Shown one piece after another: positions 34,861-48,480 of a stretch of 64,000 nucleotides of DNA. Source of the DNA: Cocos nucifera (lineage: Eukaryota; Streptophyta; Magnoliopsida; Arecales; Arecaceae); NCBI GenBank assembly GCA_006176705.1, contig QRFJ01000007.1:2143089-2207088 (forward strand). The letters are read 5' to 3'. Under the pieces are notes generated by a model, which made no database searches, had not been told where the DNA came from, and saw only the letters and a program-made list of their open reading frames with translations. The stretch's first letter is position 1. Every line of letters begins with the position of its first letter. Position numbers and translations under genes: made by a program.

Positions 34861-37800
34861 ATGGACTTCATGAAGGTCTTGGATCAAACTGTACGGGAGA
34901 TGTAAGTCTTGCGTTCGGAAACCTCTCCATTTCGCCCTCCTGAGATTTTTTCGCCCTCCTGAGATTTTTTTAAATTTTTTCCGTTATTTTTCAGAAAGAG
35001 AGAGGTTAATCTTAAAGTGCTGAAGGTGCCGGAGATGGAACAAAAGGTTAGAATTTTGCTTTTAATGCCTTGATCTATGGTAATGCCGATCCGGATCGGC
35101 GTAATTTTTTTCAAATCTTGATTTCGTGGTGTTCTATTTGAGAAAAAAAGGACTATCCTCCATGAACTGATGGATTCGATTTTAGATTATGGATTAATAT
35201 GCATGATAGAAAGAGGTTTTTTTTTTTTTTTTTTTTCTGAGCATCCTTCAAGTACTGATATCAGCGTATTTACGAGGTTGTACTGGAGAAATCAATTTTG
35301 TTGCCCCGCTGAAAAAAAAAAGAGTAAATATTTTTTTCTTAAAAAAATGTTTAGTCTTGATCTCGGAGAACTGAGCTCAAAGTTCTCTTGGCGGCACGGT
35401 GAAAGTGACCGCACAAAAGGGGGAAGAGATTACATTTATTGTTTTCCCTTTTAGCATGTTTAATTCTGAGATAGCAAGCCTACTCGCTTCTTCTAAGCGT
35501 CCACTTAGGATGATATGAGTTGGTACCATAGGATCATAAGTAGACTATATTATCGCTGAACTTCAAATTTGGGAAGAAGTTGTTATTTGTACAGGTGATT
35601 GTTAATTTTCGTATCCGCTGGCGTTGGACTCTCTGTTTTGTTCTGTGTATGTCTTTTTTTATATTGATGCATCAGCATTATAAAATTTAGGTTCTTGATG
35701 CAACTAGCGATGAACCTTGGGGTCCTCATGGATCTGCTCTATTGGAGATTGCTCAGGCGACGAAAAAATTGTAATTCCTACCTCCATTTTATCTGGATTT
35801 GCCTTTGAATATCTTTTATTTCTGAGAAGTAATGTGCTGAAGTCTATGTACTTCTAAGGCCTGTAAATGTTATCTGCACAGCACTGAGTGCCAGTTGATC
35901 ATGAATGCACTTTGGACAAGATTGTCAGATACTGGTTCCAAATGGCGTCATGTGTACAAGGTGACAGTTAAAGCTCAATACTTGATATGGATAAACAAAT
36001 CTTTAGCTTCATCTGCTATTTCCATTTATTGTTTCAGCATTCATATAGTTGTTGCACTAACCTTCCTTGTAGGCATTGGCTGTTATTGAGTACTTGATCG
36101 CAAATGGATCGGAACGTGCAGTTGATGACATTATCGAGCATACTTTTCAAATCTCCGTACTGCTGCTTCACCCTGGATCAGAAAGCTATTAATTTACCTT
36201 GTCCATTGAGATTTTTTTGTCCCAAATGCTTCTCATTGTGTGTTTTGTATTTGTAAAGGCACTTTCAGGATTTGAATATGTTGAACCTAATGGAAAGGAT
36301 GTCGGGATCAATGTGAGAAAGAAGGCAGAAACCATCTTAGCTCTTTTGAATGATAAACAAAAAATACAAGCAGCCAGAGACAAAGCTGCTGCAACCCGTG
36401 ATAAGTAAGACCCTGAACACTCGCTGTGAGATCTTTTTTGTGCTCATGTCTAAACTGTATTTTGCTGAATCAGTGATTGCTAATGTATTTAGGTATTTTG
36501 GACTGTCCTCAACTGGAATAACATATAAATCAAGTTCAGCCTCATACGGCAGTGATGGCTTTAGTGATCATTATGGAAGCCTAAGTGGTTCAAGGGAAGG
36601 TGACACTTTTAGAGATAATTACCAAGACAGTGAATCACATAGAAGTGTTGCTAATGAAAATGAAGGGAGCAAATCAAAGAAGACGGTAGCACATCAAACC
36701 AGGTAAATTCTACTAGCCTTCTGTGCTCTTTCTTATTTTTCTTTTTGTTACATTATGCTTGCTTGTTGATTTGGGTTCTTTTATCATGTTTATAAAACTT
36801 ATGCTTTTGTTATATGGTTTCACATAGAACTTTGATGTTACAATTAAATTTATGATTACCTGAAACTTGATTCATTACTTGTATGCATTTTTGGTTGTAT
36901 TTAAGGGATGTTTTTGGTTGTGATTCATTTGAGATGAAAACCAGATCAGCCAAAAGAAAAGGAAATCTGGAGGATGATGTAGTTTTGTGCTAATGAAGTT
37001 TAAGGTCTTCTAGTAATATATAATTACACAAAACTAAGGGTTCAGAGAGGCCAAGTTTGGACCGAGCTCACTTTTCCCAGGACCATGACAACCAAAAAGC
37101 GGGGGAAAAAAACTTTTCAGGTTTGGTCTAGGTCTTATTTGGGCCCAATTTCCAATTAATTTGTGAAACTTGTGGGTTCACAGGAGCCAACTTTGGAATG
37201 AGCTGAGTTTTCTCTAGACCATACCCGTTTCTCTAAGTAATTTACTGGGCCTGGCCTAGGCTTCTTTGGACCTAGATACATCTTGTGAAACTTGGGGTTC
37301 ACGAGGTCCAAGTTTGGTGTGAGCTCAGTTTTTCCCAAGACTCCGCTGCTTCTACAAATAACTTCCAATGCTTGGCCCATGCCTCTTTGGCAGGCTTAGA
37401 TACTACTTAATTATGTGAAACTAGGGTTTCACAGAGTCTAAGTTTGGACAGAGCTGAGCTTTTTTCCAAGACCGTGCCTGCTTCTACAAATAACTTCCAA
37501 TGCCTGGCCTATGCCTCTCTGGGGGCTTAGAAACTCTTTCCAATCTCGGATAGCCTATAATATGTAAAGCAATCTCAAGCTTACCCAGTCTAATTGATTT
37601 GGCATGACCGACATTAAAAGAATGTCATGGAATTACATTAGGAAGCTGTAAGATGGGTAGTTAATTTCTTAAAAAATGTGATAATTTTAATATTTAATCA
37701 CAGCACCTCTACCTAGAAGAAACTAGTAGAATTCATATTATCTTACCAAGGGATGCATGTACAACCATGGAAAACATCAATTGATGCTTGCATATATAAG

Positions 37801-40800
37801 AGGCCGGAAAAAGAAATGCTTAGATGGGGATTGGTTGTTTATATAGACAGAAATAATGGTTGCCTTAATTCAATCTTGTGTCATGAATCTTAAATATCAA
37901 ATAACCTAAAAATCTTTTCGTTAATGTTGCTTCACCTAAGGCTAATGTTCAACTAAAATTTGTTTGCTGGATAGGGATCAAGATTCTTTAACATCAAAAT
38001 CAAAGCCATCAACTAAGCGAGGCCATACTCCATCTACTAAAAGCCCAATTGTTCAAGCAACTAGCAGCGAGGATGATTTTGATGACTTCAACCCACGTGG
38101 ATCTTCTAAAACTGGTGAGTAGTTATTATTTATTGGTTTCACATGGTGAAAGAGAAATCTCTCTTTTTTACTAGCATATATGCATAAGTTATAGAACTTA
38201 TACCTTCTTTGATTAGATTCTGATAAGTAAGATTCATATATTTTGTGAATGGTTTGTGTATCAATGCTTGCACAATGAATAAATCAAACAAAAATTCTGC
38301 AAAATATAGATCAGGAGAACTAACTTTCAACCTGAAGAGGAAAATGAGATAAAGAAGAGTGCATTTTCGATACTTTTTGTCTGTATTCTTTCCAAAGCAA
38401 AGTGATATGATTATTTATACTTCAATACTTCCCATAATTAACTGGATAAGTGATATTATGATATCGCTCAAACAACTAGATGGTATTGTTTCCACTTATG
38501 GGAGTCTCACTCTTTGATTTATTGCAACAATAAAATTATAGCTATCTAAGACTAACCCGAAAATTGTTGTCACGCTCCCTCATGAGAATCAGATGCAGAC
38601 ACATGTCCAATTGCCAAGATTGAAAAGAGGAAATAAAGAAGATAAAGGAAGGATAAATAAGCTTTAGGATGTTAAGAAAATGATATATTGCAAAGTTTTG
38701 TTTTGTACCTACCATCTTGACCAATCTCTAAAAAGAACATTGTTATAGTGGGTAAACTCATTGTTTGAAGAGACCACTTTACCAATTTTGAAAGCTGAAA
38801 AAATGATAAGCATCCAAGTGTCTGACCTGTAGCTGCCCCAAGAGGTATCAGACACGGATTCTAGAAGCTGCACACGGGTGTCCAGGTAAAACAGGACATG
38901 CCTGTTTCTCTTTTCTTTTTTCATTCTCCATCTCTAGATGGCAAAACATTGGGGTCCTGCATCAATCCTGCATTTGATATGACTTAGATACATATTCTTT
39001 TGGTCTGAAAGTTGGAGACATACCTGCCTATTTTCTTTAAGTATTCAACATTGCTTTAGGCTGTATTTATAATTTATAAGCAACAGATGCCAATTGAGCT
39101 GTTTCGTGTGAGCTTACATGAGGTTAAGTGGTTCCATCTTTTCCAACTAAATGATCAACTTGGTTCAAAATCATGTTAGGTTTAGAGCCCAAACTGGATT
39201 TGTCAGATGAGAGTATTTCTTGATATAGTCAGATTATAATCCAATATGGATTTACCAAGCAACGTGCAGCCAAAGTTAAGCCCATTCTGTCATTGCAATT
39301 TGCATACTATTTCAAGATTAAAATCTTCAGTGCGATAAATCATTTCTTAAAAAGATCGCTATAATTTTTGGTTTTCAGATATTTTCCTGAATTTCAATGC
39401 TAAAACTAACCATTTTACCTTGATTTTTATTATTCCACCTGTGTTTTTTTTCACTTCTGTTTTTCTGCCAACTTGATATACAAAGTTTACTATATGTTAT
39501 AAGTCTTCTTTCGGATTTGGACACATTTTTCAGTTTCAATCATATGCACAATTGTCATGCTTCAAGCAGTATCATGCTTGTTTGGAATCCTTTTGATCTA
39601 GAGATATTTTTTCCCCCAAAATATGAATTGCATGGTTGTAAGGCAGTTCAGTTTACTTTTCATGAGCAATAGTAGCCATGAGGCGACATCACAGCTGAGT
39701 ATCTTTAGGTGACTAATTTTATTTCTGATTATCTTAATGTGCACGTGGACTCATTTCTTAGGCCTCAATGCTGCAAACATGTTATCTGCTGATATTGGTT
39801 AAGCTAATCTGTGATGATTTGTGGCTCATAGATTTTAGACTTCAAGTAAAGAAGTTTATGATGAGCTTCTTATTGGTAGCCCATCTATTTTATTTCACAG
39901 GATCAGCTAATGCAAGCTCTAGCCAGGTTGATCTATTTGGACAAAGCTTAGTGGGCAACCTCATGGATGAACCAGTTTCTCTTCCAACAGAAACAACCAC
40001 ACATAGCAATCCTGCAACAACTGAAGTTGATCTTTTTGCTGATGCAACTTTTCAATCGGCCTCACCTCAAGCCGAAGCAACAGCAACTTCTCATACTCAG
40101 GTTAGTTTTACTATTTTCCCAATTAACAAAGTGGTTGAATTCAAGCTTATTAAGTTCTAGTAGCCTCATGTAACTTGGGCAGTTTCTGTTCTTTTGTTGA
40201 ACTTCCAATAACACCAATGCGCAATTGCCATTAACAGAGAAAAATGTTTGGGCAGCATCATATGCAGCAGACATTTTGTTGTCTTTTTTGTTTTTCACTG
40301 CCTGTATTCTTTTTCAGATGAAAATTATTTACTTCAAGGTTTTTTTAATGTTGAATATTACTCACTGTTACTGCAGAGCAGCATTGATCTCTTTGCCAGT
40401 CAACCTGCGATTCCTGCTGCATTTCCTTCAACTAATGTGGACTTTTTTGCGGCACCAGATCCAGGCTTATCCTCTGAAACAAAGCCTCCTATTTCTGAGC
40501 CTGCAAGCACTAAAGCTTTTGATCCTTTTGCTGCAATTCCATTAAACAATTTTGAGGGCTCTGACCCATTTGGTGCCTTGACTTCTCATACTGAAGCGGT
40601 AACTACAAAACCTTCACAACATTCTACAACCAGCAGCCTAAACAATCTGGATGAGACTTTTGGTGACTTCACCTGTCATACTGAAGCAGCAACTACAGAA
40701 CCTTCACAGCATTCTACAAATAACAGCCTCAACAACCTGGAGCATACCTCTTTAAAAGCACCCAAGCCTGCCCTCAAAGACAGTTTTCAGGTTAAGTCTG

Positions 40801-42163
40801 GAATATGGGCTGATTCCTTGAGCCGTGGACTAATTGATCTGAATATAACTGCCCGTGAGTTTCTCCTCTCAGTTCTCATCATTAATTTTTTTTAGTGATT
40901 TTGGATTGTTTAATCATTTTTAAAATACATAGCAACAAATTTTCTTTACCTGGAGGTTGCGGCTGGATACATACAAACTTGCTTTTTAGTTATGTCATGA
41001 CTTGTTTTCGCATTCCTTGTGACACACATGTAAAAATTTTTCTCCTGTCTAATGCATGTTTCCAAATCCAACAATCATACATGGTTCTATAGCAAATTGA
41101 ATGGCTTCAGAGAGATTTCTTTTTAAGCAATCCTAGTTTTGACATAGCATCTAAGGTAGGGTGACTGATTGGACATCACCACAAAATTTGGTATATGTTA
41201 CTGAATTAAATCATCGATTCTAATGTAACGGTGCCCTGAACTTACCTGTGACTTGAGGATCGCAGTATTAATTTCCGATTTCTTGCAATGGTTGAATATG
41301 ACCTTTTTTTCTAGTACTCATTTTTGCATGCAAGCGGGCATACAAACACATCTAAAAGTGCATATGTTGTTTGTTATTTCATCTATTTGAATTGTTAACA
41401 TGAATTTTTTTCCCGTTTCTTCTCTCAGCTGCTACATCTGCCATCAGTGCAAAATTTTGGATATTTATGATCGTTTTTATATTAGTTTTCTTGGGTCCTC
41501 TAATGTTTGATACCAATAGATGAGTGTGTTACAAAAAACTTTGGGAATTATGTTGCTAGAGGATATGGAGATAGAAAATTCATTTTGAGGTTTTGTTTGG
41601 CCTTGTAAGATGTAGAAATAGGCAAATAGCTGTTCTTGGTTTGGAGAGGAGACGACCAATCCTCAAAAATATTCAATATCCAAGACAGTGTTTTATAAGC
41701 TTCATATCAGATTATTAGTTGTTGGTTTGATGTCAGATATACATTTATACAGGAATATATAGCTGCTGTAATTGATGCCTCTGCAAATTTACCATTTTTT
41801 TCACTAAAAGAAAATTTTCGACTATGCTTACTGTATGTCATTTTCATACCCGAGGAAATCATCAGGATGAAACTATAGAGAATTAGTGTCTTGTGGCAAC
41901 ATTAATCTGACTTTTATATTTTTTAACCTGGTACTCCATTGCAATTTGCAGCCAAGAAGGTAAATCTAGCTGATATTGGGATTGTTGGGGGGCTTAGCGA
42001 TGGGCCAGATGAGAAGGAAAAAGGACTTCCAACTTCAGCATACATGGGGAGAGCCATGGGCATGGGCACTGGTCTGGGTTGGTCCGGGTTTCCATCAACC
42101 GTAATTGGAACAAGTGGGAGCTTTTCAACATTTGGCCAAGAACAGTTTGGAAGCTTCAAGTGA
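34861..42163 (+). CDS. EPSIN1: Clathrin interactor EPSIN1-like (ENTH-domain adaptor)
   Basis: A monomeric clathrin adaptor. Arabidopsis EPSIN1 works at the trans-Golgi network in vacuolar sorting with clathrin, VTI11 and the sorting receptor VSR1. Eleven exons join in frame to 573 aa (Arabidopsis about 560): 34861-34901, 34995-35046, 35691-35770, 35882-35960, 36073-36156, 36259-36404, 36493-36702, 37975-38114, 39901-40100, 40377-40854 and 41952-42163. The ENTH domain (about residues 20-150) shows MDFMKVLDQTVREIKREVNL, EPWGPHGSALLEIAQATKKF, ALAVIEYLIANGSERAVDDI and FEYVEPNGKDVGINVRKKAE. The rest is low-complexity and carries short adaptor motifs: DDFDDFNPRG, VDLFGQ, VDLFAD, IDLFAS, two DPF words (DPFAAI, DPFGAL) and LIDLN, which resembles a clathrin box. 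The conserved tail KKVNLADIGIVGG...YMGRAMG...FGSFK matches EPSIN1 rather than EPSIN2/3. Intron 7 holds a tandem repeat. Confidence 0.95.
37021..37560. repeat. Imperfect 120-136-bp tandem repeat in EPSIN1 intron 7
   Basis: The block GGGTTCACAGAGTCCAAGTTTGG (with variants) recurs at about 37038, 37174, 37295 and 37424. Each is followed by a GAGCTNAGTTTTTCCCA block and then by CTTCTACAAATAACTTCCAA or a degenerate form of it. Four diverged units are seen, with the last two most alike. Non-coding. Confidence 0.75.
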
Positions 42164-43046
42164 TGTTGCATCTAAAATTTTTTGATATTCTTTTCTCCAG
42201 CCATTAGTTATTCCTGAAGAATTTGCATAATTTTATTAGTTGTACATTGCATTTTGTTTGTTTCCCTCTACATTGCATTGTTGTTCTTGTTATGCACTCG
42301 CACGAGTTTTACAGGGAAGACTTTCTGCTAAACCGTATTGATAGTGCTAGGACTACCGCTTGTCTATTCTTAAGGTTCCCAACCGATCATTTACAGCTGA
42401 AGCATGGCAGTTGGTGACAAGACTTTCAATTGTTCAATCCGGAATGCTATGGTTTGTAGACTGAAGATTTTCATTATTAAAAATCTTAAAATGATTCCAT
42501 TGTTTTGTGGAATTGCCTGACCCTGTTCAAATGCAATGAGATGCAACTTTAGCTATTGAGCTTTTGCTTCAATTTATAGCTGTTTGTTATTATTTTTTGT
42601 TCTGTGGTGACATGATAGAAACCATCACAGGTGTCGATTCATGGTAAGCCTAAGGTGCAAGGTGGCAAGAAGATACCAAATAAAGAATCAAAATAATGTA
42701 TAAAACATTAAAACTATGGCGTTACTCATGAAATTTAAGAAGAAAGTGAGATATTCATCTACAGAAAGGGGAACCAAAACAGAAAATGAGTGAAGAAATG
42801 ATATGATTTTTACGTACACGGAAGCCTGATATTCATCCACAGGTGCTCTATCCTGACGGAAACTTAAAATTCTTTTTGCTTCATTTCTTTTTTTTCTTTC
42901 ATTCAGTGATTAATGGATTTCTGTAAGCTAGTTTAAGTTGCCGTTTCTAATGATATCTCAAGTCTTCTCCCGAAGTTCATGCATTGTCACTTGGGTTCCA
43001 TTTCTTCTCTCATCCAATAAAATAAAAATAAAACAAAGATTGTCTT

Positions 43047-43086
<40 letters not shown>

Positions 43087-43989
43087 TCCTGCTACCTATG
43101 CTTTGTCCCCATGAATGCCAAGACCAGAAGCTAGTCGGATTGGCAGTCAAACTTGGCTTTCGAAGAAACTTGCAATGCTTTCCCTTGCCTTGTTTTCAAT
43201 AGCGCTAAGAAAGCGAACCCTAAAGAGCTGTCAACTTTGTCATCCAAAAGACCAAGAAATGGTTTGGGGAGCAAAAGTTTCGTCAGGGTATCTCCTGGAA
43301 TGACCGGGATGATGTTCAAGATCCATATACTCGTGTTATAACCAGCCCGAGTTCGGCCGAGCGGCTCCCGAACGTCGCAGTGGCAGATATAGAAGCTATT
43401 TGTTACAAGAAAATAAATGGGTCGTGGGAGCCGCGTAGAGAGTACCATCATTCCTAGAAATGATTGCAAACCCCAGTTTCTTTTTTTTTTAAAAAAAAAA
43501 AAAAAAGAAAAAAGAAATGGAATGGGCAAAATCTGCATCGTGGCCAAATTAGCAGCCTAAACCCCTCTCCATCCACCAAAAACCGGTTTGCGTATGAAAT
43601 GCAAACAGCATTTGGAAAGAATTCAGCTAACTAGGAAATATGAAAATTATCTGCTTGCACCGTCCAACGGTGCACCCTGATTAAATTAGGCTTATTTTGG
43701 ACTCAACATGGCTATCTTATATAATGTTTATGTTGAGTTAATGGTGACCCCATTTCGCATTGCTGCTATTAGAGCATATATGGCATTCCAAAAATAGGAG
43801 CATATCATAAAATCATCTCGGCCATCTCAGACATGCATTCAACAATGATTTACTCTCAGATATTCATGAAATCAATTACTCCAAGATATTCTCATCATCT
43901 GCCAACAAATTTCCAAATTTGAAACGATGCAAGAAAAAGCAAAACCACAGATCAGATCAACACCAGGTGCGGAACCAACATCTAAAGAG
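42164..43989. other. Spacer between convergent EPSIN1 and AP-4 sigma genes
   Basis: This should hold the two 3' UTRs. No additional gene was recognised. The 138-codon minus frame at 43131-43547 crosses a poly-A/poly-T run and has no motif. Confidence 0.45.
43049..43087. repeat. (AC)n(AG)n compound microsatellite
   Basis: About 16 bases of AC repeat run directly into about 22 bases of AG repeat, in the spacer downstream of EPSIN1. Confidence 0.9.
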
Positions 43990-46900
43990 CTACGAAGCCC
44001 TGTCCATGAGCTGAATCGGGGCCAAAATATTTGTCTTGCTTGTTTCAACAATGCACCCATTCACAACCATCTCCTCCAGCATGAAGTGTGCCTTCTCAAG
44101 ATGGAACATGATATCAAGCTCACACTGCAAACAGGGTAAAAAGAAGAAGGGTGTATTTTAGATCTTTAATGAAACAAGTTGGGCGGTTTAATCTAAAGCC
44201 ACCAACAATTTTAAGAACATACCACATTTCCAAAATGGCGGTCCATAGTTTCGACTAATAGATGTATGAATTCTAGGATTGCTAGCTCATTCTGCAAAAT
44301 AAGTGATTTCTATTGCATAAGATTATGTGGCTAGAATGCTTGTAAGAAACCTGAAAGCAGCGTTAAGCTATCTGATCCTAAACAAAGACTTCAAAATGCA
44401 AATGTCAGGCCCAAAATCTTCAAGTCAGAAATAGTCAAGTTACAGATGATCGATATTGTCAAGGTCAGAGTTTGATGATGGCACCAAGCTGTCGCATATG
44501 AATGAGTTTAGAAGACCTACAAAGTAGTAAGATAATGATTCACGTAAAGAAGGAATATGTTATACGGGTAAAATGCTGAACAACGAGAGATGTCCTAACA
44601 GCATTATGGTTGTACTGTATTGCTAAGCAAGAGAATGTTCCGTACAAAGTCCAAACCCTCTAGTTGTTTTTGCTCTCCTATGTCTTGGCAGACATTAAAT
44701 ATCTGTAAACATGACTCTCTAATTCGCATCATCATCAACTTGTACTGCAAGATCAGCATTTCAATTAAAATTCGTTAGATGTCGTTTAAAACTGAATTCT
44801 GGACTTCCTAAGAAAAAGACCAACAACTCCAACGGCCTCATGATTCTCTCAAAGATAACTTTGACAATTTTTCTTATCATTTAATTCCAAAACATGCACA
44901 TTAATCTATCCAATCATGGAGAACCATAAAATTAAAGTTTACAAGCTTCGCTTCTTAAACCTCTGACACAAGCTGAAAGCATAATAGAATATGTCTTCAG
45001 CTTCATCCAAGGAAACTCATCACTCCAAGCTCTCACACTAATCCACAGCACCAAACATACCAATGATTCCTTCCTCGTCACAACAATAAACATATCTTCT
45101 CTGTCTATCCAATAGCCGCATCTGAACGAGGCCACAAAAATGTTCTCGAGATCACCGACAAGACAATAACTTGCACTTTCTTAACTATGTTTTAAAGCAG
45201 TTCTTTCTACCACACACAAGAGGCCTTATCACTCAGAAGATGAAGAGTAAATTAATCACATAGACTCCACTGGGTTCCCATCTCCAGCATCCCAGATTTT
45301 AGATGAGACAATGTGAAACCCCTTGTTCCTCAAGTTTTAAATATATGATGTTTCCTTCGAGTAATAAACACGAAAGCATTACATCCCCTCTGTTCATCTA
45401 AAAAATAAATACAGCTAATTCAAAAGATGGTGTAAAAAACAATCTCAAGAGGGACATAGCTGCATCACCATTATCTCAATCAGTTCTTCACACCCTCCAC
45501 TTCAAGAAAAATTTCATTCCGGCTAAGTTCTATCAATGGGAGAAGGTGCTTCCAATACTATTATAAATCATAACCAAAGCCATTTCTGTTGGAAGGTGAT
45601 ATAAATGCCTTAATCTACTTTTAGTTCATTCACTAGAAAAGCTTTACTCTGTCAAAATAATATACTTCCCCGGAGCAGCATTTAGTTGGGTCTCAATGAA
45701 GGTCCACCCTTATGCACTTGCATAAAAGCTTAGGACTCGTCTCCTCGTATGAAATAATAGCATTACAACATTTTTAATTACTTGAAAATAAACTGGCATC
45801 TCCATTTCTGTCCTATCTCAATTTCATTAAAAATTATAGTTTATTTTCCCCAAAAAAAGAGGTTCCAATAACAAATATCCATATTGGTGGTTGAAATCAG
45901 AATCTTCAATTGCACAACTGATTTAGCATAAAATTTTTTGCAACCAAAACTATTACGTATTTATTAGTTCACAGAAGTAGATGTTCAAACCTGTACTGCA
46001 ACAAAAGAAGTAACAAGGATTTGCTCAGAAAGTTTAATTTAGGATGGTAAAGTAGACGAGACACACCAAGAGAACAGAATATCATACCTCATCATTGTCA
46101 ACCCCTACTAAGAAGAAAAGTGATGCGTATCGCCTATACACAATTTTGTAGTTCCGATGCTCAACAAAAGAACACTGCAATTGGAAACAGAACCGGACAT
46201 CAACAATGATGACAGGAAAAAAGGTACGATCGATTAAAAATAATAATGAGTGGATACAGATAACAGCATGCAGCGTATGAGCTTCCTTCCCCTTTTTGAC
46301 ATAATATGCATAATCTGATGCTCTTTTAGCTTGAGAGAGAGAAGGTTGGGGGCGGTGCGGGGGTGGGTGGGGGAAGGGTGTTGAGGTATCTCAAGGCTTA
46401 AGCATACTCAAAGACGCGTGCTATATGGATTGATCATTTAAAAAAATTAAATCAATAATGCAAGGATACTGAAGGAGCATGCATGAACTAATAGCATTAC
46501 AACCGTTATTTTAGTGCGTCACACTGGAAGAAATTTATTTTCCCAATCTATGTCGAGCCAAACAACTTCAAGCACCTCAAATTTTCTGCAAACTTCCACT
46601 GATAACCAAATTTGCATGCAGAAGTGACGATTTTTCTACAATTACAATTGGAGGACTCAAAACAACATCAAACAACATAATAATTCTACCACAGCGAAGG
46701 CTCTCCAGCAACTACATGCCGTAAAACCTCAAAACATCATCACGAATAAATAAGCGTGCAATTTGACAAATTAGATTTTCAGATTGCCCAAATACAATCA
46801 GTTTATCACGGATCTAAACAGTTAGCCGAAATCGACAAGAAAAATCATTCTTTTCCAATGGAGACGCATCTACGGATCCCGGACCCTGAGGCCATAAAAC

Positions 46901-47239
46901 ATCAAATCGGCAATAAAATTCGACACCAATCCACGCCAGATTCATGTCCAGCATCCGGATCGACTCATAAAGGAGCCGTTTAGGACTTTCCTAGGGCACA
47001 AGCAATCCGAGGTAGCTCTAATCGATCTACAGCACTAGGGCAGAAGATTGAGCGGAAGAAGAGGAGGAGGAGGAGGAGAGAGAGAGGGAAGGAGGGACCT
47101 GTTGCTCGGTGCGGGCGAGGCATTTTCGGACGATCTCGCCCTCGAGGGCGCGGCGCTCTTCGAGGGTGAGGTACTCGTAGTACTGGGCAAGCCGGGTTTG
47201 GCCTTGCTTGTTTACCAGCAGTATAAAGCGGATCCCCAT
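43990..47239 (-). CDS. AP4S: AP-4 complex subunit sigma
   Basis: Small subunit of the AP-4 adaptor, a clathrin-independent coat at the trans-Golgi network that helps sort vacuolar cargo. Four minus-strand coding exons, 47239-47099 (47 codons), 46174-46088 (29), 44291-44223 (23) and 44124-43990 (44 plus TAG), join in frame at whole-codon borders. They give 143 aa, the usual length. The protein is a single longin-fold clathrin-adaptor small-chain domain: MGIRFILLVNKQGQTRLAQY at the start, GEIVRKCLARTEQQ, CSFVEHRNYKIVYRRYASLF, NELAILEFIHLLVETMDRHF, CELDIMFHLEKAHFMLEEMV and GCIVETSKTNILAPIQLMDR at the end. The KCLAR and ETSKTNIL stretches separate it from sigma-1, -2 and -3. A GA-rich tract on the coding strand sits just upstream of the start codon. 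No breaks were found. Confidence 0.96.
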
Positions 47240-47840
47240 CGCGCTCTCTCTCTCTCCCCCCCTCTCCCCTCCTCGGCGATGCACCGGCCCGTCTTTGTTA
47301 TTATTACCTTTGTGAGCCCTGGTTGCAGCGCAGAATCTAACAACGGGAGGAGATCCACTAACCTCCAATAAGCCGATGTGGTACGTGGCAGGCAAGCACC
47401 GGACCCTATCGCCGTGTGCAATGACTTGGCGAAACTTGTATTAAAATAATAATAAATAAATTCTAACAACTTTATAAGTGCCTCAATGATATCAATATGA
47501 AAACTTTGATATTTTTTTTTTAGAATAATCAGATTCTAAAATATTGGTCCATTTAGCTAATTAGACTCAAAATCCTATAAAATTTAGTCTAGACTGAACT
47601 TACATTCTTTTGGAGTGGACCAAATCCTATAATATATATATATATTCAAGTTTTCTAAATTCCTTCCTTAATATTGATGTTTTCTTGGCAGAAAGAAATG
47701 GCATGCTTGCAAAAATTTTCTAAATCTTCATTGCATTTGGTAAATATAAAAGTTCTTTTTATTTATCTACTAAAAGTTTTATATTTATAGAAGGTGCCAA
47801 AAAGAATACATCAATTATAGAGATAAAGATAAGAATTCAA
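47240..47840. other. AP-4 sigma promoter side and spacer
   Basis: The CT-rich/GA-rich tract at 47244-47275 (plus/minus strand) lies in the leader or core promoter of AP-4 sigma. Beyond 47400 the sequence is AT-rich with no recognised gene. Confidence 0.4.
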
Positions 47841-47879
47841 TCCCCATCTAACGAAAAAGACTTGATCTTGTCATCGTTA

Positions 47880-48480
47880 TTGCTAGGGTGCATATGTCGG
47901 AGATCTAATTGCGGGAGCATCCATCCCAAGCGGGCTTTATAGTCCTAAAAGCCTTGGACGAAGGCATCGATGATTTCCTTTCTAAAAGATGTTAAAGATT
48001 TAAACTCTTCGATGCAACGTTTTTCAAACCTCGATCAGTGCCATAAGGAAGAGCCGACGGAGCCCTCACTACCCCTGGGGAAGGATGGGTTCGTCCTAAC
48101 CCCAATGGGAGGAGCCAGGCCCTAGCTTGGAGGTGGCGGAACTCGAAGAGTTTCCGAGGCACAAGCTGTGGGCTCTAGCTTTGACTTCGATTCGAAGCTT
48201 TTGGCCCTCTTCGAGGAGGACTCACTGTGGACTGCCGCCATCCTCTCTTTCACAGCATGCTTGATGGATTTTGGGAAAGGCTTCATGATAGCAAGAAGAA
48301 GAATTTGTTTTGATAGCGAGATCCTGTCAAGAGATCGATCTATTTATAGACATCCCAAATGGTGTGGATTTAGTCGTCAGACCATAAGATCATGCCACTT
48401 GGCCATCCTTGAAGCGATGCCTCTTAAGGCACCCCACCAACCTATTGAGGGCTCTGATTTTGGGGACAATTCAGGAGAAA
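47880..48480 (-). pseudogene. Possible retroelement gag-like remnant
   Basis: The minus strand reads, with stops, MKPFPKSIKHAVKERMAAVH (about 48285-48225) and later EEFKSLTSFRKEIIDAFVQG, F, a stop and DYKARLGWMLPQLDLRHMH (about 48010-47890). The GFxDYKxxxxxxxPxLDL pattern recalls the C-terminal block of gag-like proteins in plant gypsy elements. Recognition is weak, and another repeat-encoded protein is possible. Confidence 0.35.

Noticed and set aside
34941..34976. Duplicated 20-bp word (TCGCCCTCCTGAGATTTTT) in EPSIN1 intron 1
   Set aside because: A simple two-copy slippage event just after exon 1, without effect on splice sites.
43131..43547. 138-codon minus-strand frame
   Set aside because: Runs through a poly-A/poly-T junction and has no domain. 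It lies in the spacer between two convergent genes.
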